A DNA stretch of 64,000 bases from Phycisphaerales bacterium UBA7800 (GTDB taxonomy: Bacteria > Planctomycetota > Phycisphaerae > Phycisphaerales > Phycisphaeraceae): positions 8,300-72,299 of the forward strand of contig DLCK01000080.1 of NCBI GenBank assembly GCA_002480565.1, written 5' to 3'. Below the pieces are notes generated by a model. That model saw only the letters and a program-made list of their open reading frames with translations, had not been told where the DNA came from and ran no database searches. The translations under genes were made by a program, and so were the position numbers. This document shows, piece by piece, positions 45,756-55,484 of this stretch (position 1 is its first letter; each line of letters opens with the position of its first letter).

Positions 45756-46598
45756 TCACCACCAGAGTTTGATGTTGCTGCCGTATTCCAGTTGGCAAAG
45801 TCCGTCGCCTTGGCTACCTGTGGTCAGTCCAAGATTGGTGCGTTGACGCCATTTACCTGAGCCGTCAACCATGAATATATTTGAACCGCCTAGGCCATCT
45901 TTGATGTATCGGTTGGAGCCTGCGGTAAATTCGTTGCGACCACTCATATGACCTGTGATCGTATCAAATGACACATTGTAGGTTCGTACCACATCGGTAA
46001 TAATTTCGTCGTAGACTGCATCATGTTCAAGATTCAAATGAATCGACTCGACACCATCAGGAACCATTTTGACCCAACTTGCGGAACTGTCTTTGGCGGT
46101 AATGAATGTGCCAGTGCTTGCAGGATTGGCACGTTGAAGTCCAACACGTCCACCGAGGATTTGATAGCCGATGACAGTGAATTGATTGCTGGCAAATGAC
46201 GATGCCAACTCAGGCCCCCAGTAGGCATCGATGTTGGCTGCGGTATTATTGGGACAGTAGAAATTTTCACGTGTCAGACCGTATTGCAACATGTAATTTC
46301 TAGCACCTGCGTTGATGCGATACGGTTGACTGGTCGCTCCTGGATGATGATCGCCAAACTGACCGTTGGCTCCCAGCCAGTTACCCAAATCTGGAATGTT
46401 GAGTTTGTTGTCCTGCGAAGCCATCAAAATCGCTTGTCCCACACCACGGACATTGGCAAGGCATTTGACACGTATCGCTGACTCACGCGCTTTGGCAAGT
46501 GCTGGCAGCAGAATGGCTATGAGCAGGGCAATGATGGATATCACGACCAGTAGCTCAATCAATGTAAAAGCATGCCGGTAATCGCGGGAATGAATCAT
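45756..46598 (-). CDS. Pseudopilin-like protein, tandem paralog
   Basis: The 280-residue protein has AFTLIELLVVISIIALLIAI after a basic leader; Ala replaces Gly before the cleavage point. It shares a series of blocks with the 44649 product: NARNYML/GARDYLL, FYCPNN, GGRVGLQRA, DSS-WYKMV-type segments, SGHFSG/TGHMSG, and DGSGKW, ending GSNIKLWW. GGAGAGAG lies before the ATG. It is divergent from the sulfatase gene. Confidence 0.87.
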   Translation of the reverse strand: MIHSRDYRHAFTLIELLVVISIIALLIAILLPALAKARESAIRVKCLANVRGVGQAILMASQDNKLNIPDLGNWLGANGQFGDHHPGATSQPYRINAGARNYMLQYGLTRENFYCPNNTAANIDAYWGPELASSFASNQFTVIGYQILGGRVGLQRANPASTGTFITAKDSSASWVKMVPDGVESIHLNLEHDAVYDEIITDVVRTYNVSFDTITGHMSGRNEFTAGSNRYIKDGLGGSNIFMVDGSGKWRQRTNLGLTTGSQGDGLCQLEYGSNIKLWW

Positions 46599-46958
46599 AT
46601 ATTTCTCTCTCCGAAACAGAAGTGAAACTTAGCGATAGGATTCCCGAGGAAATGAAATGCAGGAACCACATAGCCTTATGTTAAATTATATCTGGCATAT
46701 CGACTAAGGCAATCAATTGTTTGAATCAAGATTCGGCGAAATAGTTCAGATTAAACGGGTTTTAGCCATAGTCGTAACTCTAATTGTCAGTTATCGGCTT
46801 ACCGTTTGATCATTTTGCAATTCAGATTTACATGGCCTGTATCTGCTCTGAGACATCAACCTTGCCTTGAAGAAATTTGATTGATTTATTACCGTCAACC
46901 GTATTGTTGTCACATTTCACGATCTGCGACCTTGAACTTGTATTGCCTGGGAAAATAA
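46599..46958. other. Intergenic region between pseudopilin and sulfatase genes
   Basis: This 360-base divergent gap is AT-rich. It must hold promoters for both genes, but I see no palindrome, hairpin or RNA gene that I can support. Confidence 0.4.
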
Positions 46959-48368
46959 ATGTCCACTAAACCCAACATCATCTTACTCGTCGGTGAAGAC
47001 ACCGGCCGACATCAACATTGCTACGGTGACCGCTTTGCCAAAACCCCCAATCTTGATCGCTTGGCAAGCGAAGGTTGCCTGTATACCAATGCCTGTAGTA
47101 CCGCGCCGGTTTGTGCGCCATCGCGATCAACTTTGGTGATGGGACAGTTTGCCAACAAGGTCGGTTCGCATCACATGCGGTCAACCTTGCTAAATCCTCT
47201 ACGATTGATGACGCATGAGTTGGCCGATGCTGGCTATCACGTGAACTGGGCCAACAAGACCGACTTTAACTTTGAACCGCCAGACGATTTTGCTCACGAA
47301 ACTTCGGATTGGATCACAACACTTGAGCAGGGCGAATATCCAACTGACAAGCCGTTTTTTTATTACTTCAACTTCGGCATGACGCATGAAAGTGGGATGT
47401 GGCCTGAAGGCTCGTCTGGCAATCCATGCACTCATGTCGAGGAGCCTTGCGTCGATCCTAAACTCACTGAGGGGATTGATGTGCCACCCTATCTGCCTGA
47501 TACGCCAGTCGTCCGTAGTGAGTTGTATCGCTATTACCAGAAGCTTCATCAGCAGGACCAGCAGATCGGTCGAGTTCTCAACGCGCTCGATGGACAAGGC
47601 TTAACCCAGAACACCGTTGTTATCTATCTCACTGATCATGGCAGAGGACAGATCCGCGAAAAACGTTGGCTCTATGAAGCAGGTATCCATTTACCTCTTA
47701 TTATCCGCGCGCCGGGAGTTACAACACCAGGCAGCTTCTGCGAACAACTTGTGAGTTGGGTCGACATTGCACCGACCCTGCTAAGTTTGGCAGGTGTTAC
47801 GATTCCTGACAGCTATGATGGCCGTGTTATTCTCGGTGAAAACCGACAGTCTGAACCGCAATGCATTTTTGCTGCCCGTGATCGCATGGACGAATGTTTC
47901 GATCGCGTCCGTGCAGCAAGGAGTCGCAGATTTTTGTATCTCCGCAATGACTTCCCGCAATTACCCTGGGCTCAGCGATTGCGATACATGGAGATCATGC
48001 CCGCCACGCGAGAGGTTCGACAGATGCATGTTGATGGCCAATTGAACTTCCCCGCAAACCTGTTTATGCAACCGACCAAACCCGCCGAAGAGTTGTACGA
48101 TATCGTGGTCGATCCGCACTGTATTCATAATCTCGCAGATGATCCACGCTATGCCGACACGCTCGCGACCCATCGCAATGAGGTTGCTCACTGGATCAAA
48201 CGCATTGATGACAAGGGCTATCAAACCGAACGTCAGTTAATTGAGCAGGGCATTGTCAAAAATCGACTGGATGATGAATACGCGCTGCGTATCGAACCAT
48301 TAACGGAACCCACTCGCATGGGCGGAGTGTATGACTCACATCTCACACAAGAGTGTTTGTCAGATTGA
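46959..48368 (+). CDS. Sulfatase (formylglycine-dependent)
   Basis: The 469-residue protein has the type I sulfatase motif CAPSRSTLVMGQ with the modifiable Cys52. Metal-binding residues lie in NIILLVGEDTGRH and YLTDHGRGQIREKRW. It should hydrolyse sulfate esters on a carbohydrate. No signal peptide is obvious before NIILLVG, so it may be cytoplasmic or exported another way. A formylglycine-generating enzyme gene is not in the window. It lies in the glycan-degradation region, so a sulfated polysaccharide is the likely substrate. Confidence 0.9.
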   Translation: MSTKPNIILLVGEDTGRHQHCYGDRFAKTPNLDRLASEGCLYTNACSTAPVCAPSRSTLVMGQFANKVGSHHMRSTLLNPLRLMTHELADAGYHVNWANKTDFNFEPPDDFAHETSDWITTLEQGEYPTDKPFFYYFNFGMTHESGMWPEGSSGNPCTHVEEPCVDPKLTEGIDVPPYLPDTPVVRSELYRYYQKLHQQDQQIGRVLNALDGQGLTQNTVVIYLTDHGRGQIREKRWLYEAGIHLPLIIRAPGVTTPGSFCEQLVSWVDIAPTLLSLAGVTIPDSYDGRVILGENRQSEPQCIFAARDRMDECFDRVRAARSRRFLYLRNDFPQLPWAQRLRYMEIMPATREVRQMHVDGQLNFPANLFMQPTKPAEELYDIVVDPHCIHNLADDPRYADTLATHRNEVAHWIKRIDDKGYQTERQLIEQGIVKNRLDDEYALRIEPLTEPTRMGGVYDSHLTQECLSD

Positions 48369-48388
48369 GGTAGACGTACAATTTTAAT

Positions 48389-50056
48389 TTACGCAACCGA
48401 TTGATTGGTATCAGTATCTTTAGAGTCGGTTAGCCGGATGGCGTTTGCGGCATTCAGACTCACGACACGATCGCGTCCCTGTTCCTTTGCCATGTATAGG
48501 AATTCATCTGCTCTTTGGATTAATGAGCCGGCGGTGGTCCCATGTGCGGGATACATTGCCACACCGACTGAGATCGATAGTTTGCCCAGAGATTTTTGAT
48601 CATGTTGCAGGTCAAGTCTGCGGATGGCTTCACATAATTTTTCAGCCACATGCACCGCATCCTCCGGCGAGATGTCCGGGCAGACGATACAAAATTCTTC
48701 GCCACCGTAACGGCAGGTCGTATCTTCAATCCGCAGATTATGCTTCATTTCACTGGAAATATTACTCAATACCACATCGCCAGCTTTATGACCGAAGGTA
48801 TCGTTGAAGCGTTTGAAGTGATCGACATCCAGCATCATCACAGCCATATTCGACTGCTGTCGTTCTGATCGACTGACCATTTGATCCAATGCTTCAAGCA
48901 TGTAACGACGGTTGTACAGCCCTGTAAGAGGGTCACGGATTGCCTGTTCACGAAGACTGTCTCTTAGCTGAATATTGGCTAAAGCAAGCCCGATCTGCTC
49001 TGCAACGGATGCGATGAGTTTGATATCCTCACTGCTTAAATCTTCGTCATGGTTCATCGCATGAAACACACCAATCGTTTCACCTTGAGCAATCAATGGG
49101 ATGCAGATAGTTTGGCGATCAATGTCGTCATTCATGTGATCACATTGAATGTGAAGATTATTTGCTTTGGAAATATGCTGATGACCTCGTCGTAACGCCC
49201 AGCATTCATTAGGCAGATACGCATTGCGACCTGGCCAATCCTTGCCCCAACTCAGTAAGACATCCAAACGATTCCGTGAAGATTTGATGATGGCAATTGC
49301 GCCTGAAATATTGGGTAATAACACTGGCATGATTTTATTGACGACCGATGCGGCTTCATCAATTGAAGCGCAAGTATTAAGCAAGCCTGTCATAGACTGC
49401 ATGATGGTGATAATCCGAGTGCGGTCTTCAACACGGTTTTCAAGAATGCTTTTTTCATGAAGTACAGCTTTGTTGACAATCTGGCCTGCAAACAACCCCA
49501 GGAGCATCACCACAAAGAGGCCAATACAGCTGGAGAGACCAAAAATCCAACGCAGTTTTGAAACTGCTGCTGCAATATCAGACAACGGCATTGACGCACG
49601 TGCCGTAATCTTTCTGTCATTTGAATCAATCACTTTTGCTGCTGCGACGTACAACAAATCCTGCTTGATGGTTGAACTATATCGCTTGGATGTGCTTAAG
49701 CCCGATGTCATTGCGCCGACAATTTCCGGGCGATCCGCATGGTTCTCGATTTTGATTACTTCATTGACGGATAACTTGGAATCACCAAGCACCACCCCAT
49801 CTTGATCAATGAACGTGATGCGGGCTTTACTGGCTTTTCCCAGACGATCAGCCAACTCATCAATCGCTGCAAAATTCTGCTGATCCGAAAGTGTCTTGAA
49901 AGATTCTATCGCACTTGTGGCAGTACGTCCCAACTCCGTTTCAATTCGATTTCCCAGGTTGGTCTTGGTGAATTCCTGGATAAAGAAAAAACTCACAACG
50001 ACCATGAAAACCATGATGCAAAGTGGGATGGCGATGATTTTATGTTGGATCGACAT
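48389..50056 (-). CDS. Membrane diguanylate cyclase with sensor and GAF domains
   Basis: The 555-residue protein has an N-terminal membrane helix, an extracytoplasmic sensor of about 140 residues, a second membrane segment near 190-210, a GAF-like domain (about 225-375), and a C-terminal GGDEF domain. The active site reads RYGGEEFCIV. RIED stands five residues before GGEEF, which fits the product-inhibition I-site. It should make cyclic di-GMP in response to an external or redox-type signal. AAGGG lies before the ATG. Confidence 0.9.
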   Translation of the reverse strand: MSIQHKIIAIPLCIMVFMVVVSFFFIQEFTKTNLGNRIETELGRTATSAIESFKTLSDQQNFAAIDELADRLGKASKARITFIDQDGVVLGDSKLSVNEVIKIENHADRPEIVGAMTSGLSTSKRYSSTIKQDLLYVAAAKVIDSNDRKITARASMPLSDIAAAVSKLRWIFGLSSCIGLFVVMLLGLFAGQIVNKAVLHEKSILENRVEDRTRIITIMQSMTGLLNTCASIDEAASVVNKIMPVLLPNISGAIAIIKSSRNRLDVLLSWGKDWPGRNAYLPNECWALRRGHQHISKANNLHIQCDHMNDDIDRQTICIPLIAQGETIGVFHAMNHDEDLSSEDIKLIASVAEQIGLALANIQLRDSLREQAIRDPLTGLYNRRYMLEALDQMVSRSERQQSNMAVMMLDVDHFKRFNDTFGHKAGDVVLSNISSEMKHNLRIEDTTCRYGGEEFCIVCPDISPEDAVHVAEKLCEAIRRLDLQHDQKSLGKLSISVGVAMYPAHGTTAGSLIQRADEFLYMAKEQGRDRVVSLNAANAIRLTDSKDTDTNQSVA

Positions 50057-50345
50057 TGCAGCCCTTAATGACTTATCCAGAGCGGGTAAGTATTGGCGGT
50101 GGTTGAGCTGTAGGACAAGAACTGGACTTGCCCGTCAAAACGAATAAGGCTACACAGATTGATTTGTTATCGGTGAGATTCCGTTAAACATTAACCTGCA
50201 AATTCCAGTTTATTAGACATAACCAAGGCACTTTTTTACGTGTCCATAATCGTTATTGATTATATGAGTGATGTTTTTGTGCCGGGTTATGACGAGTGGA
50301 TAAAGATTCGCTGACGAACACAGAGTTTGTTATCCAGACGTGACT

Positions 50346-51521
50346 TTATTCTGCTAACGCGCCAGTTGGTTGATTGGCTGAATGGACAGGTTGTAAGGGT
50401 AGGCTTTGAGCGTCGATTGAATCCCAATCCACTCCGTTGCGCAGACGCTTACCTAACTCGATGAGTGTTGCATAATCTGTTGGATCAATCGAACCATCAG
50501 GTAATGGACCGGTGTTGAGCAGTACCTTGGCATTGATCGAACGGGCATATGCATAGCACTTTAAAACATCATCCACGTTACGGTGTTCGCCATCGTTGTA
50601 CTTGTTATATCCCCACACGCGAGGTTGGAGTGTCTCGCAGATTTCCCATGGCTTGTCTTTGTTTTTCTCCCATGCCTTAAGTGAACTTTTGCCAGCTTTA
50701 CCCTTGAGTTTTTCAGATAAGTCCCCCGCAGAACGTTCAGGGGCGGCATAGTCTTCTTCACCGTTTGCACCTTGCTTAAACGAGATTAAACACTGTGGCT
50801 GAAGACTGCGGATCAGCGCATAGGTTTCGTCAATCGCAAAGAGGTCCGGTCGACAATGATATGCTGTAATCGGGTCAAACCAGAGACCTGCAATCGGGCC
50901 GTACTGTGTGAGTAGTTCTCGGAGTTGTGCATGAACGAAATCCATGTAGTGACAAAAGTCCGCATCTTTTTCCCACAGGTACCGCGGGTCCGGTTCACTG
51001 TAATTGGGCTGTGCCGGTTCCCAGAACACGCGCGGGTAGAAGTATGGATGTTGCCAGTCAGCTGAGTAGGAGTAGTACAGGAACAGTCCGATTTTTTTCT
51101 TCTCACATGCCATGGTCAGTTCCGCAACAAGGTCTCTGCCGCATGGGGCTTGGACGCTGTTGTAGTCCGATTGCTTGGTGTTAAATAAACTGAATCCCTC
51201 ATGATGTCGGGTGGTGAACGTGATGTACTGCATGTCTGCAGCGATCGCTAAATCCGTAATCGCATCTGCATCAAAGTTCTCCGCGGTGAATTGATCCATG
51301 AGTTTTGAATAGCGTGAGTGCGGAATTTTTTCATGGAACATAGCCCATTCGCCATGTCCTAACACGCTGTAAAGTCCGTAGTGAATGAACAAGCCATAGC
51401 GTGATTGTTTGAACCATTCGAGTGTGGCTTTGCGTGGGTTTTGAGCATATAGCGACTCATAACCTTTGAGAAATGAGGGGATATGCTGGTCGGCCGGATG
51501 CGTGATGATTGCTTGATTCAT
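50346..51521 (-). CDS. Alpha-L-fucosidase (GH29)
   Basis: The 391-residue protein has GH29 signatures: WFKQSRYGLFIHYGLYSV, ITFTTRHHEGFSLF and GLWFDPITA, with the nucleophile Asp216. LLNTGPLPDGSI is near the end. It removes alpha-linked L-fucose. No signal peptide is present, so it likely acts in the cytoplasm on imported oligosaccharides, and it is shorter than most family members. It is the last gene of a minus-strand run with a pseudopilin, a GH39-like enzyme and a LacI regulator. Confidence 0.9.
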   Translation of the reverse strand: MNQAIITHPADQHIPSFLKGYESLYAQNPRKATLEWFKQSRYGLFIHYGLYSVLGHGEWAMFHEKIPHSRYSKLMDQFTAENFDADAITDLAIAADMQYITFTTRHHEGFSLFNTKQSDYNSVQAPCGRDLVAELTMACEKKKIGLFLYYSYSADWQHPYFYPRVFWEPAQPNYSEPDPRYLWEKDADFCHYMDFVHAQLRELLTQYGPIAGLWFDPITAYHCRPDLFAIDETYALIRSLQPQCLISFKQGANGEEDYAAPERSAGDLSEKLKGKAGKSSLKAWEKNKDKPWEICETLQPRVWGYNKYNDGEHRNVDDVLKCYAYARSINAKVLLNTGPLPDGSIDPTDYATLIELGKRLRNGVDWDSIDAQSLPLQPVHSANQPTGALAE

Positions 51522-51567
51522 AGTTGAAACTCAGTTGTTGAAAAAGGTGTGATTCATCAGTCGGTGT

Positions 51568-52296
51568 TTATTGGTAAATGGTGTCTTCGTTTAAAGCGTC
51601 AGCGGTGTAGTTCATATTGCCATAATGAACATTGGCAAAGTGACCGTCGGCATGCACGATATTGGCCTGCCCGTCTTCACTGCTGAAATGTCTTGCGGTG
51701 TATTGATTGGATGCCGTTTGTGTGCCATCAGGGTTGCTTAGGCTGTAAATCAGTTCATCACTGGCATCGGCAAAGACCGGCCAAAGGTGTGGTTTGAGCA
51801 AGGCCTTGTGATAGAAGTAGGGGATCGCATCATTCTTCACCCCCAGGCCGTAGGTCGCGTTGTATTTGCGAACCGGTAATGCGAGCATTGCATATCCCAT
51901 GGGTTTGTCGTTAAGCGGAGTCGGCCAGGCGGTGTAGGGCGAGTCTTCAGGGCAAGCGAGGATTTGGAAGTTTGCCAGATAGTTGGTCCCCACGCCACCG
52001 TTCTGAACAATCCTGTTGCCGTTGGCATAACCATGCCCCAATAGTGCGTTGTACCAAAACCCTCGTGCATTGGTACCTTCGTGCCAATTGCCCCATGACC
52101 TGACGTGCTGCCCGTTGTTGTCCTGCATATACAGCGTGAACCCGAGGTAAATTTGTCGTTGATGATTGACACAGAGAATGTTGTTCGCAGACTTGCGTGC
52201 TGCTGCCAAAGCAGGGAGCAGAATACTTATCAACAGCGAGACAATGGAAATGACAACGAGCAGTTCGATGAGTGTGAATCCGCAGGGTTTTTTCAT
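51568..52296 (-). CDS. Pseudopilin-like protein in a glycan-degradation operon
   Basis: The 242-residue protein begins MKKPCGFTLIELLVVISIV, a prepilin leader with Glu5. Near the end is IVHADGHFANVHYG, the HxDG-type segment of planctomycete members. ATG 52296 has AAGGA about 9 bases upstream. It sits between the GH39-like gene (41 bases before) and the fucosidase gene (46 bases after), so it is probably cotranscribed with them. That suggests a role in surface glycan handling rather than motility. Confidence 0.87.
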   Translation of the reverse strand: MKKPCGFTLIELLVVISIVSLLISILLPALAAARKSANNILCVNHQRQIYLGFTLYMQDNNGQHVRSWGNWHEGTNARGFWYNALLGHGYANGNRIVQNGGVGTNYLANFQILACPEDSPYTAWPTPLNDKPMGYAMLALPVRKYNATYGLGVKNDAIPYFYHKALLKPHLWPVFADASDELIYSLSNPDGTQTASNQYTARHFSSEDGQANIVHADGHFANVHYGNMNYTADALNEDTIYQ

Positions 52297-52337
52297 GATC
52301 CAATTCCTTTTCAGGGCAATGGGGGCTTGGCGATAGA

Positions 52338-54101
52338 TCACGGTTTAAGCAACTCAACGGGCAATGGACTGTGCATATAAACAGGACTTTGGCTGATCGG
52401 TAATGACACCTTGTCATCAATGGGATGGATCGTTCGCGTCACACCCATGATGTCCACAACTGTGATGGGTTTGCTTGATGGGATGGCAAGTGTCGTTGGC
52501 TGGTTGATCGTCCAGATGACGTTTACCTCGGACTTGTTTGTAAAGGTTGCCTTGCAGACAAATACGCCATCAAGCTTGTGACCTTCGATGATTTTTACAT
52601 CTTGAGCACCCGCAATCTGACGTTGAAGTACGGCGTAAGACACGACTGCAGGTTTGGGCATGTAGTCATAATCCTGATTACGCAGGATGCCAAGACCTGC
52701 ACCGAGTGTGTCATAGAACCGCCACCAGAAAAAACGGTCGACCTTCTCTGCGCGAGCCAGGATCATGGTGCGAACGAGGAGTTGGGCCTGCTGCTTTTCG
52801 GTGATAGCTTTGTGTAAGGGTGGTGGGAATGATGGCAGGGTGTTGTAGCCTGACTCGGTGGACCAGATTTCTCGGGGGTGTCCGCTGAGTGTGCTGGGCA
52901 TATCTTTGGTCACGCGCGTTACACCACGCAGGTCATCGACCAGTGAGTCCAGGCCGTAGCCCTTGGCTTGGGTCATGCCGCTGATTTCAGGGATGGCCTG
53001 AGGATAGCGATAAGGATGAATCGCAACGATATCCATCATGGGTGCAGCACCATGCTTGGCAACTTCATCAATCCATTCATATTTCACGCCGGTTGTTCCC
53101 GCAATACTGATGCGCACTTTGGGATCGATCTCGCGAATGAGCTTATAGGTTTGCATGTAGAAGTCCGCATAGGTTTGCGGGTCGGCATTGGGCCACTGTC
53201 TAAACCCATTGGTTTCGTTGAGGATTTCCCACGCTGTAATCTGACCGCGGTAATGTGTTGCCATCGCTTTGACAAAGCTTTCCCAGTATGGCCACTTGGG
53301 AATCGGCTTGCGTACCGGGACTGGCACCGTCTGATCAATCGGCAAGGCAGCAAAGTCCGGCGTGCCCATCAGCGTCATCATCACCTGTATATCTGAGTCC
53401 TGACACACCTTGGTCAGACGATCCAGTCTGCGGTAATCAAGTGGGGCATCGGGTTGATCCTGCATCGTATCCCAGTGAGTAAACACACGCAGACTCCTCA
53501 CGCCCATGCGATCAAGAACCGGCTGGTTGTATTGCGTTAAAGGCGGGGTCGGTTGAATGGCACCCAGCGGCGCACTGAGTCCAAAAAAACGATCCGGATT
53601 ATCCAGCTCCACCGACTGTGGCACGATTGCAAGGTCCGCCCATGTGTTGCCAAAGACGTGTTGCTCGCCCGTCATTGTTTGTCCAGCAAGTGTGACAGAG
53701 ACACGAAACCAACCTGTGGATTGTTCAGCAGGCAAATCAATGTGAAGCATGATCGCTGGACTGAATCGTAGCTTTTTGTTGTATGTCCATGTGGCTGGTT
53801 CTCTGCCTTGCAAGACTAAATTGTTATCAAAATCATGGACTCGATACCGCAGATGCATTGAGTCGAGTTGATATTTCTTGAAGCTGATTTTGCCATGTCC
53901 CAGTATCCGAAAATAGAGTTTGATCTGTTCCTGAGCGTAGAGCACCGTGTCATGATGCGGTGTGTCATGGCGGAGCATCGGATTGATGTAATCTGACAAA
54001 GGTGCTTGGCCATTGGACGACGATGCCCCCCAGCTGATTACAATCGTAAGGAGACTGAGTAAGAAACTTCGAGACATCATTTGACTTCTATTTTTAGACA
54101 T
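52338..54101 (-). CDS. Secreted clan GH-A glycoside hydrolase (GH39-like)
   Basis: The 587-residue protein has a signal peptide (SFLLSLLTIVISWGASSS) and an N-terminal beta-rich region of about 170 residues. A TIM-barrel enzyme domain follows: WEILNETNGF carries the acid/base Glu296 and REIWSTESGYN the nucleophile Glu416. A short C-terminal beta domain ends it. The motif pattern resembles GH39 and related families (xylosidase or arabinosidase types). I chose ATG 54101 because AGGAG lies 8 bases before it. The LacI-type gene ends 67 bases upstream. Confidence 0.8.
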   Translation of the reverse strand: MSKNRSQMMSRSFLLSLLTIVISWGASSSNGQAPLSDYINPMLRHDTPHHDTVLYAQEQIKLYFRILGHGKISFKKYQLDSMHLRYRVHDFDNNLVLQGREPATWTYNKKLRFSPAIMLHIDLPAEQSTGWFRVSVTLAGQTMTGEQHVFGNTWADLAIVPQSVELDNPDRFFGLSAPLGAIQPTPPLTQYNQPVLDRMGVRSLRVFTHWDTMQDQPDAPLDYRRLDRLTKVCQDSDIQVMMTLMGTPDFAALPIDQTVPVPVRKPIPKWPYWESFVKAMATHYRGQITAWEILNETNGFRQWPNADPQTYADFYMQTYKLIREIDPKVRISIAGTTGVKYEWIDEVAKHGAAPMMDIVAIHPYRYPQAIPEISGMTQAKGYGLDSLVDDLRGVTRVTKDMPSTLSGHPREIWSTESGYNTLPSFPPPLHKAITEKQQAQLLVRTMILARAEKVDRFFWWRFYDTLGAGLGILRNQDYDYMPKPAVVSYAVLQRQIAGAQDVKIIEGHKLDGVFVCKATFTNKSEVNVIWTINQPTTLAIPSSKPITVVDIMGVTRTIHPIDDKVSLPISQSPVYMHSPLPVELLKP

Positions 54102-54168
54102 ATCACAACTCCTGCGAACCACTGATTGGGTGTTCGTATAAACAAACTTAAAAAACAACATTATTAAA

Positions 54169-55194
54169 CTATCCGGCAACCGGGCCAGTGGACTCACGGA
54201 TCACCAGTTGCGTGGGTAATGGCGTTTGATCCATCACCGGCACACTGCTGTTTTGATCCAGACTCTGTATCACATTGACAATCCGCTTGACCGCCAACTT
54301 ACCCATCTCCACCTGAGGCTGAGCAATGGAAGTCAATGGCGGGTCGCAAAATTCAGTCATATTCAAATTCGAACAACCGATCACCGACAAGTCGTTTGGT
54401 GTATGGATCCCCATCGCTCTGGCTGTGCGGATAGCTGTCATAGCCATATGGTCGTTGGCACAAAACAAAGCGGTGGGGCGGTGCTTGTTCTCAAGGAGTT
54501 GGTGAGTAGCTTTGATCGTTTGATCAATCTCATATTCACCACTGACCATATTGCGAGACTGAATTTTAAGTCCCATTTTTTTCATGGCATGACGGAAGCC
54601 AGCTTCACGAACATGCGTTGAAATCGAGTGGCGATTGCCGCCGATATATCCGATTTTGCGATGTCCTAAACCATGAAGATGTTCGATGGCCTGGAAGATG
54701 CCCGTGTGATCGTCACATCGAATACTGATAAGTCCAGGGAGCTCTGGTGGCCCACTTAAATGAGAAACAGGCAGGTTCAGTTTACTGGTAATGTCCGCCA
54801 AGTCGCGCATGCTTTGTTCATGGGACTCGCCACAAATCAATCCGCTTAAACATTGTGACTGACATTGTGAGGCTAGGGCCTTGGCGTCGAACTGCCAGTC
54901 AGTGCGAATGATCTTAATGAGGTAACCCAACGCTTCTGCTTCCTGGCAGAGTCCGTCAAGGAACATGGATAGATATTCACTGGCTACCGTCTGGGTCGCA
55001 AAACCGATGACCTTGGCTCGGCCTGTGAACATTGCCTGGGCCAGCGCGTTGGGTTGATAGTTCATTTCCCTTGCTGCCTGCTGGATCTTGCGGCGCGTTT
55101 TTTCATTAACCGTCGGATTGTCACGTAAAGCCATCGATACCGTGGACTTGGCATAACCCAAGGTGTCGGCGATTTGTTTAACAGTCGGATTCAT
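54169..55194 (-). CDS. LacI-family transcriptional regulator
   Basis: The 341-residue protein has a LacI helix-turn-helix (VKQIADTLGYAKSTVSMAL, residues 5-23) and hinge region (MNYQPNALAQAMFTG). A periplasmic-binding-protein-like sugar domain follows, with GYIGGNRHS and PTALFCANDHMAM. It is the first gene of the minus-strand glycan run. A perfect palindrome at 55244-55259 lies 50 bases upstream and is the likely operator, so it probably represses itself and the divergent fusion gene until a sugar binds. Confidence 0.93.
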   Translation of the reverse strand: MNPTVKQIADTLGYAKSTVSMALRDNPTVNEKTRRKIQQAAREMNYQPNALAQAMFTGRAKVIGFATQTVASEYLSMFLDGLCQEAEALGYLIKIIRTDWQFDAKALASQCQSQCLSGLICGESHEQSMRDLADITSKLNLPVSHLSGPPELPGLISIRCDDHTGIFQAIEHLHGLGHRKIGYIGGNRHSISTHVREAGFRHAMKKMGLKIQSRNMVSGEYEIDQTIKATHQLLENKHRPTALFCANDHMAMTAIRTARAMGIHTPNDLSVIGCSNLNMTEFCDPPLTSIAQPQVEMGKLAVKRIVNVIQSLDQNSSVPVMDQTPLPTQLVIRESTGPVAG

Positions 55195-55243
55195 CAGACC
55201 TCGCTAATGGCATCTAATCAAATCGGTAAGTCCAAAATTGCAT

Positions 55244-55259
55244 TTTGAACCGGTTCAAA
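55244..55259. promoter_or_regulatory. Probable LacI-type operator
   Basis: TTTGAACCGGTTCAAA is a perfect 16-bp palindrome with a central CG, the usual shape of LacI/GalR operators. It lies in the divergent region between the LacI-type gene and the isomerase/oxidoreductase gene, placed to control both. Confidence 0.75.
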
Positions 55260-55484
55260 TCGTTTGATTGATCATAGGCGTCCATTGGAATGGGGTCAAT
55301 GGTTTAGTGGAAAATTATCATTGAAGGAGGATTGTTGCTGATGTACTGAAAACAAGGTGAATCAATGTCAATTGTATGACGCGCTCGGATATCGCAAAAA
55401 GTTGATCGTCCGGTGATAGTTTGTCATCCGTGCTGTGTCTAGACTTTTCTCAACATCAAAGTTCACAACCACAGGAGTACGCCG

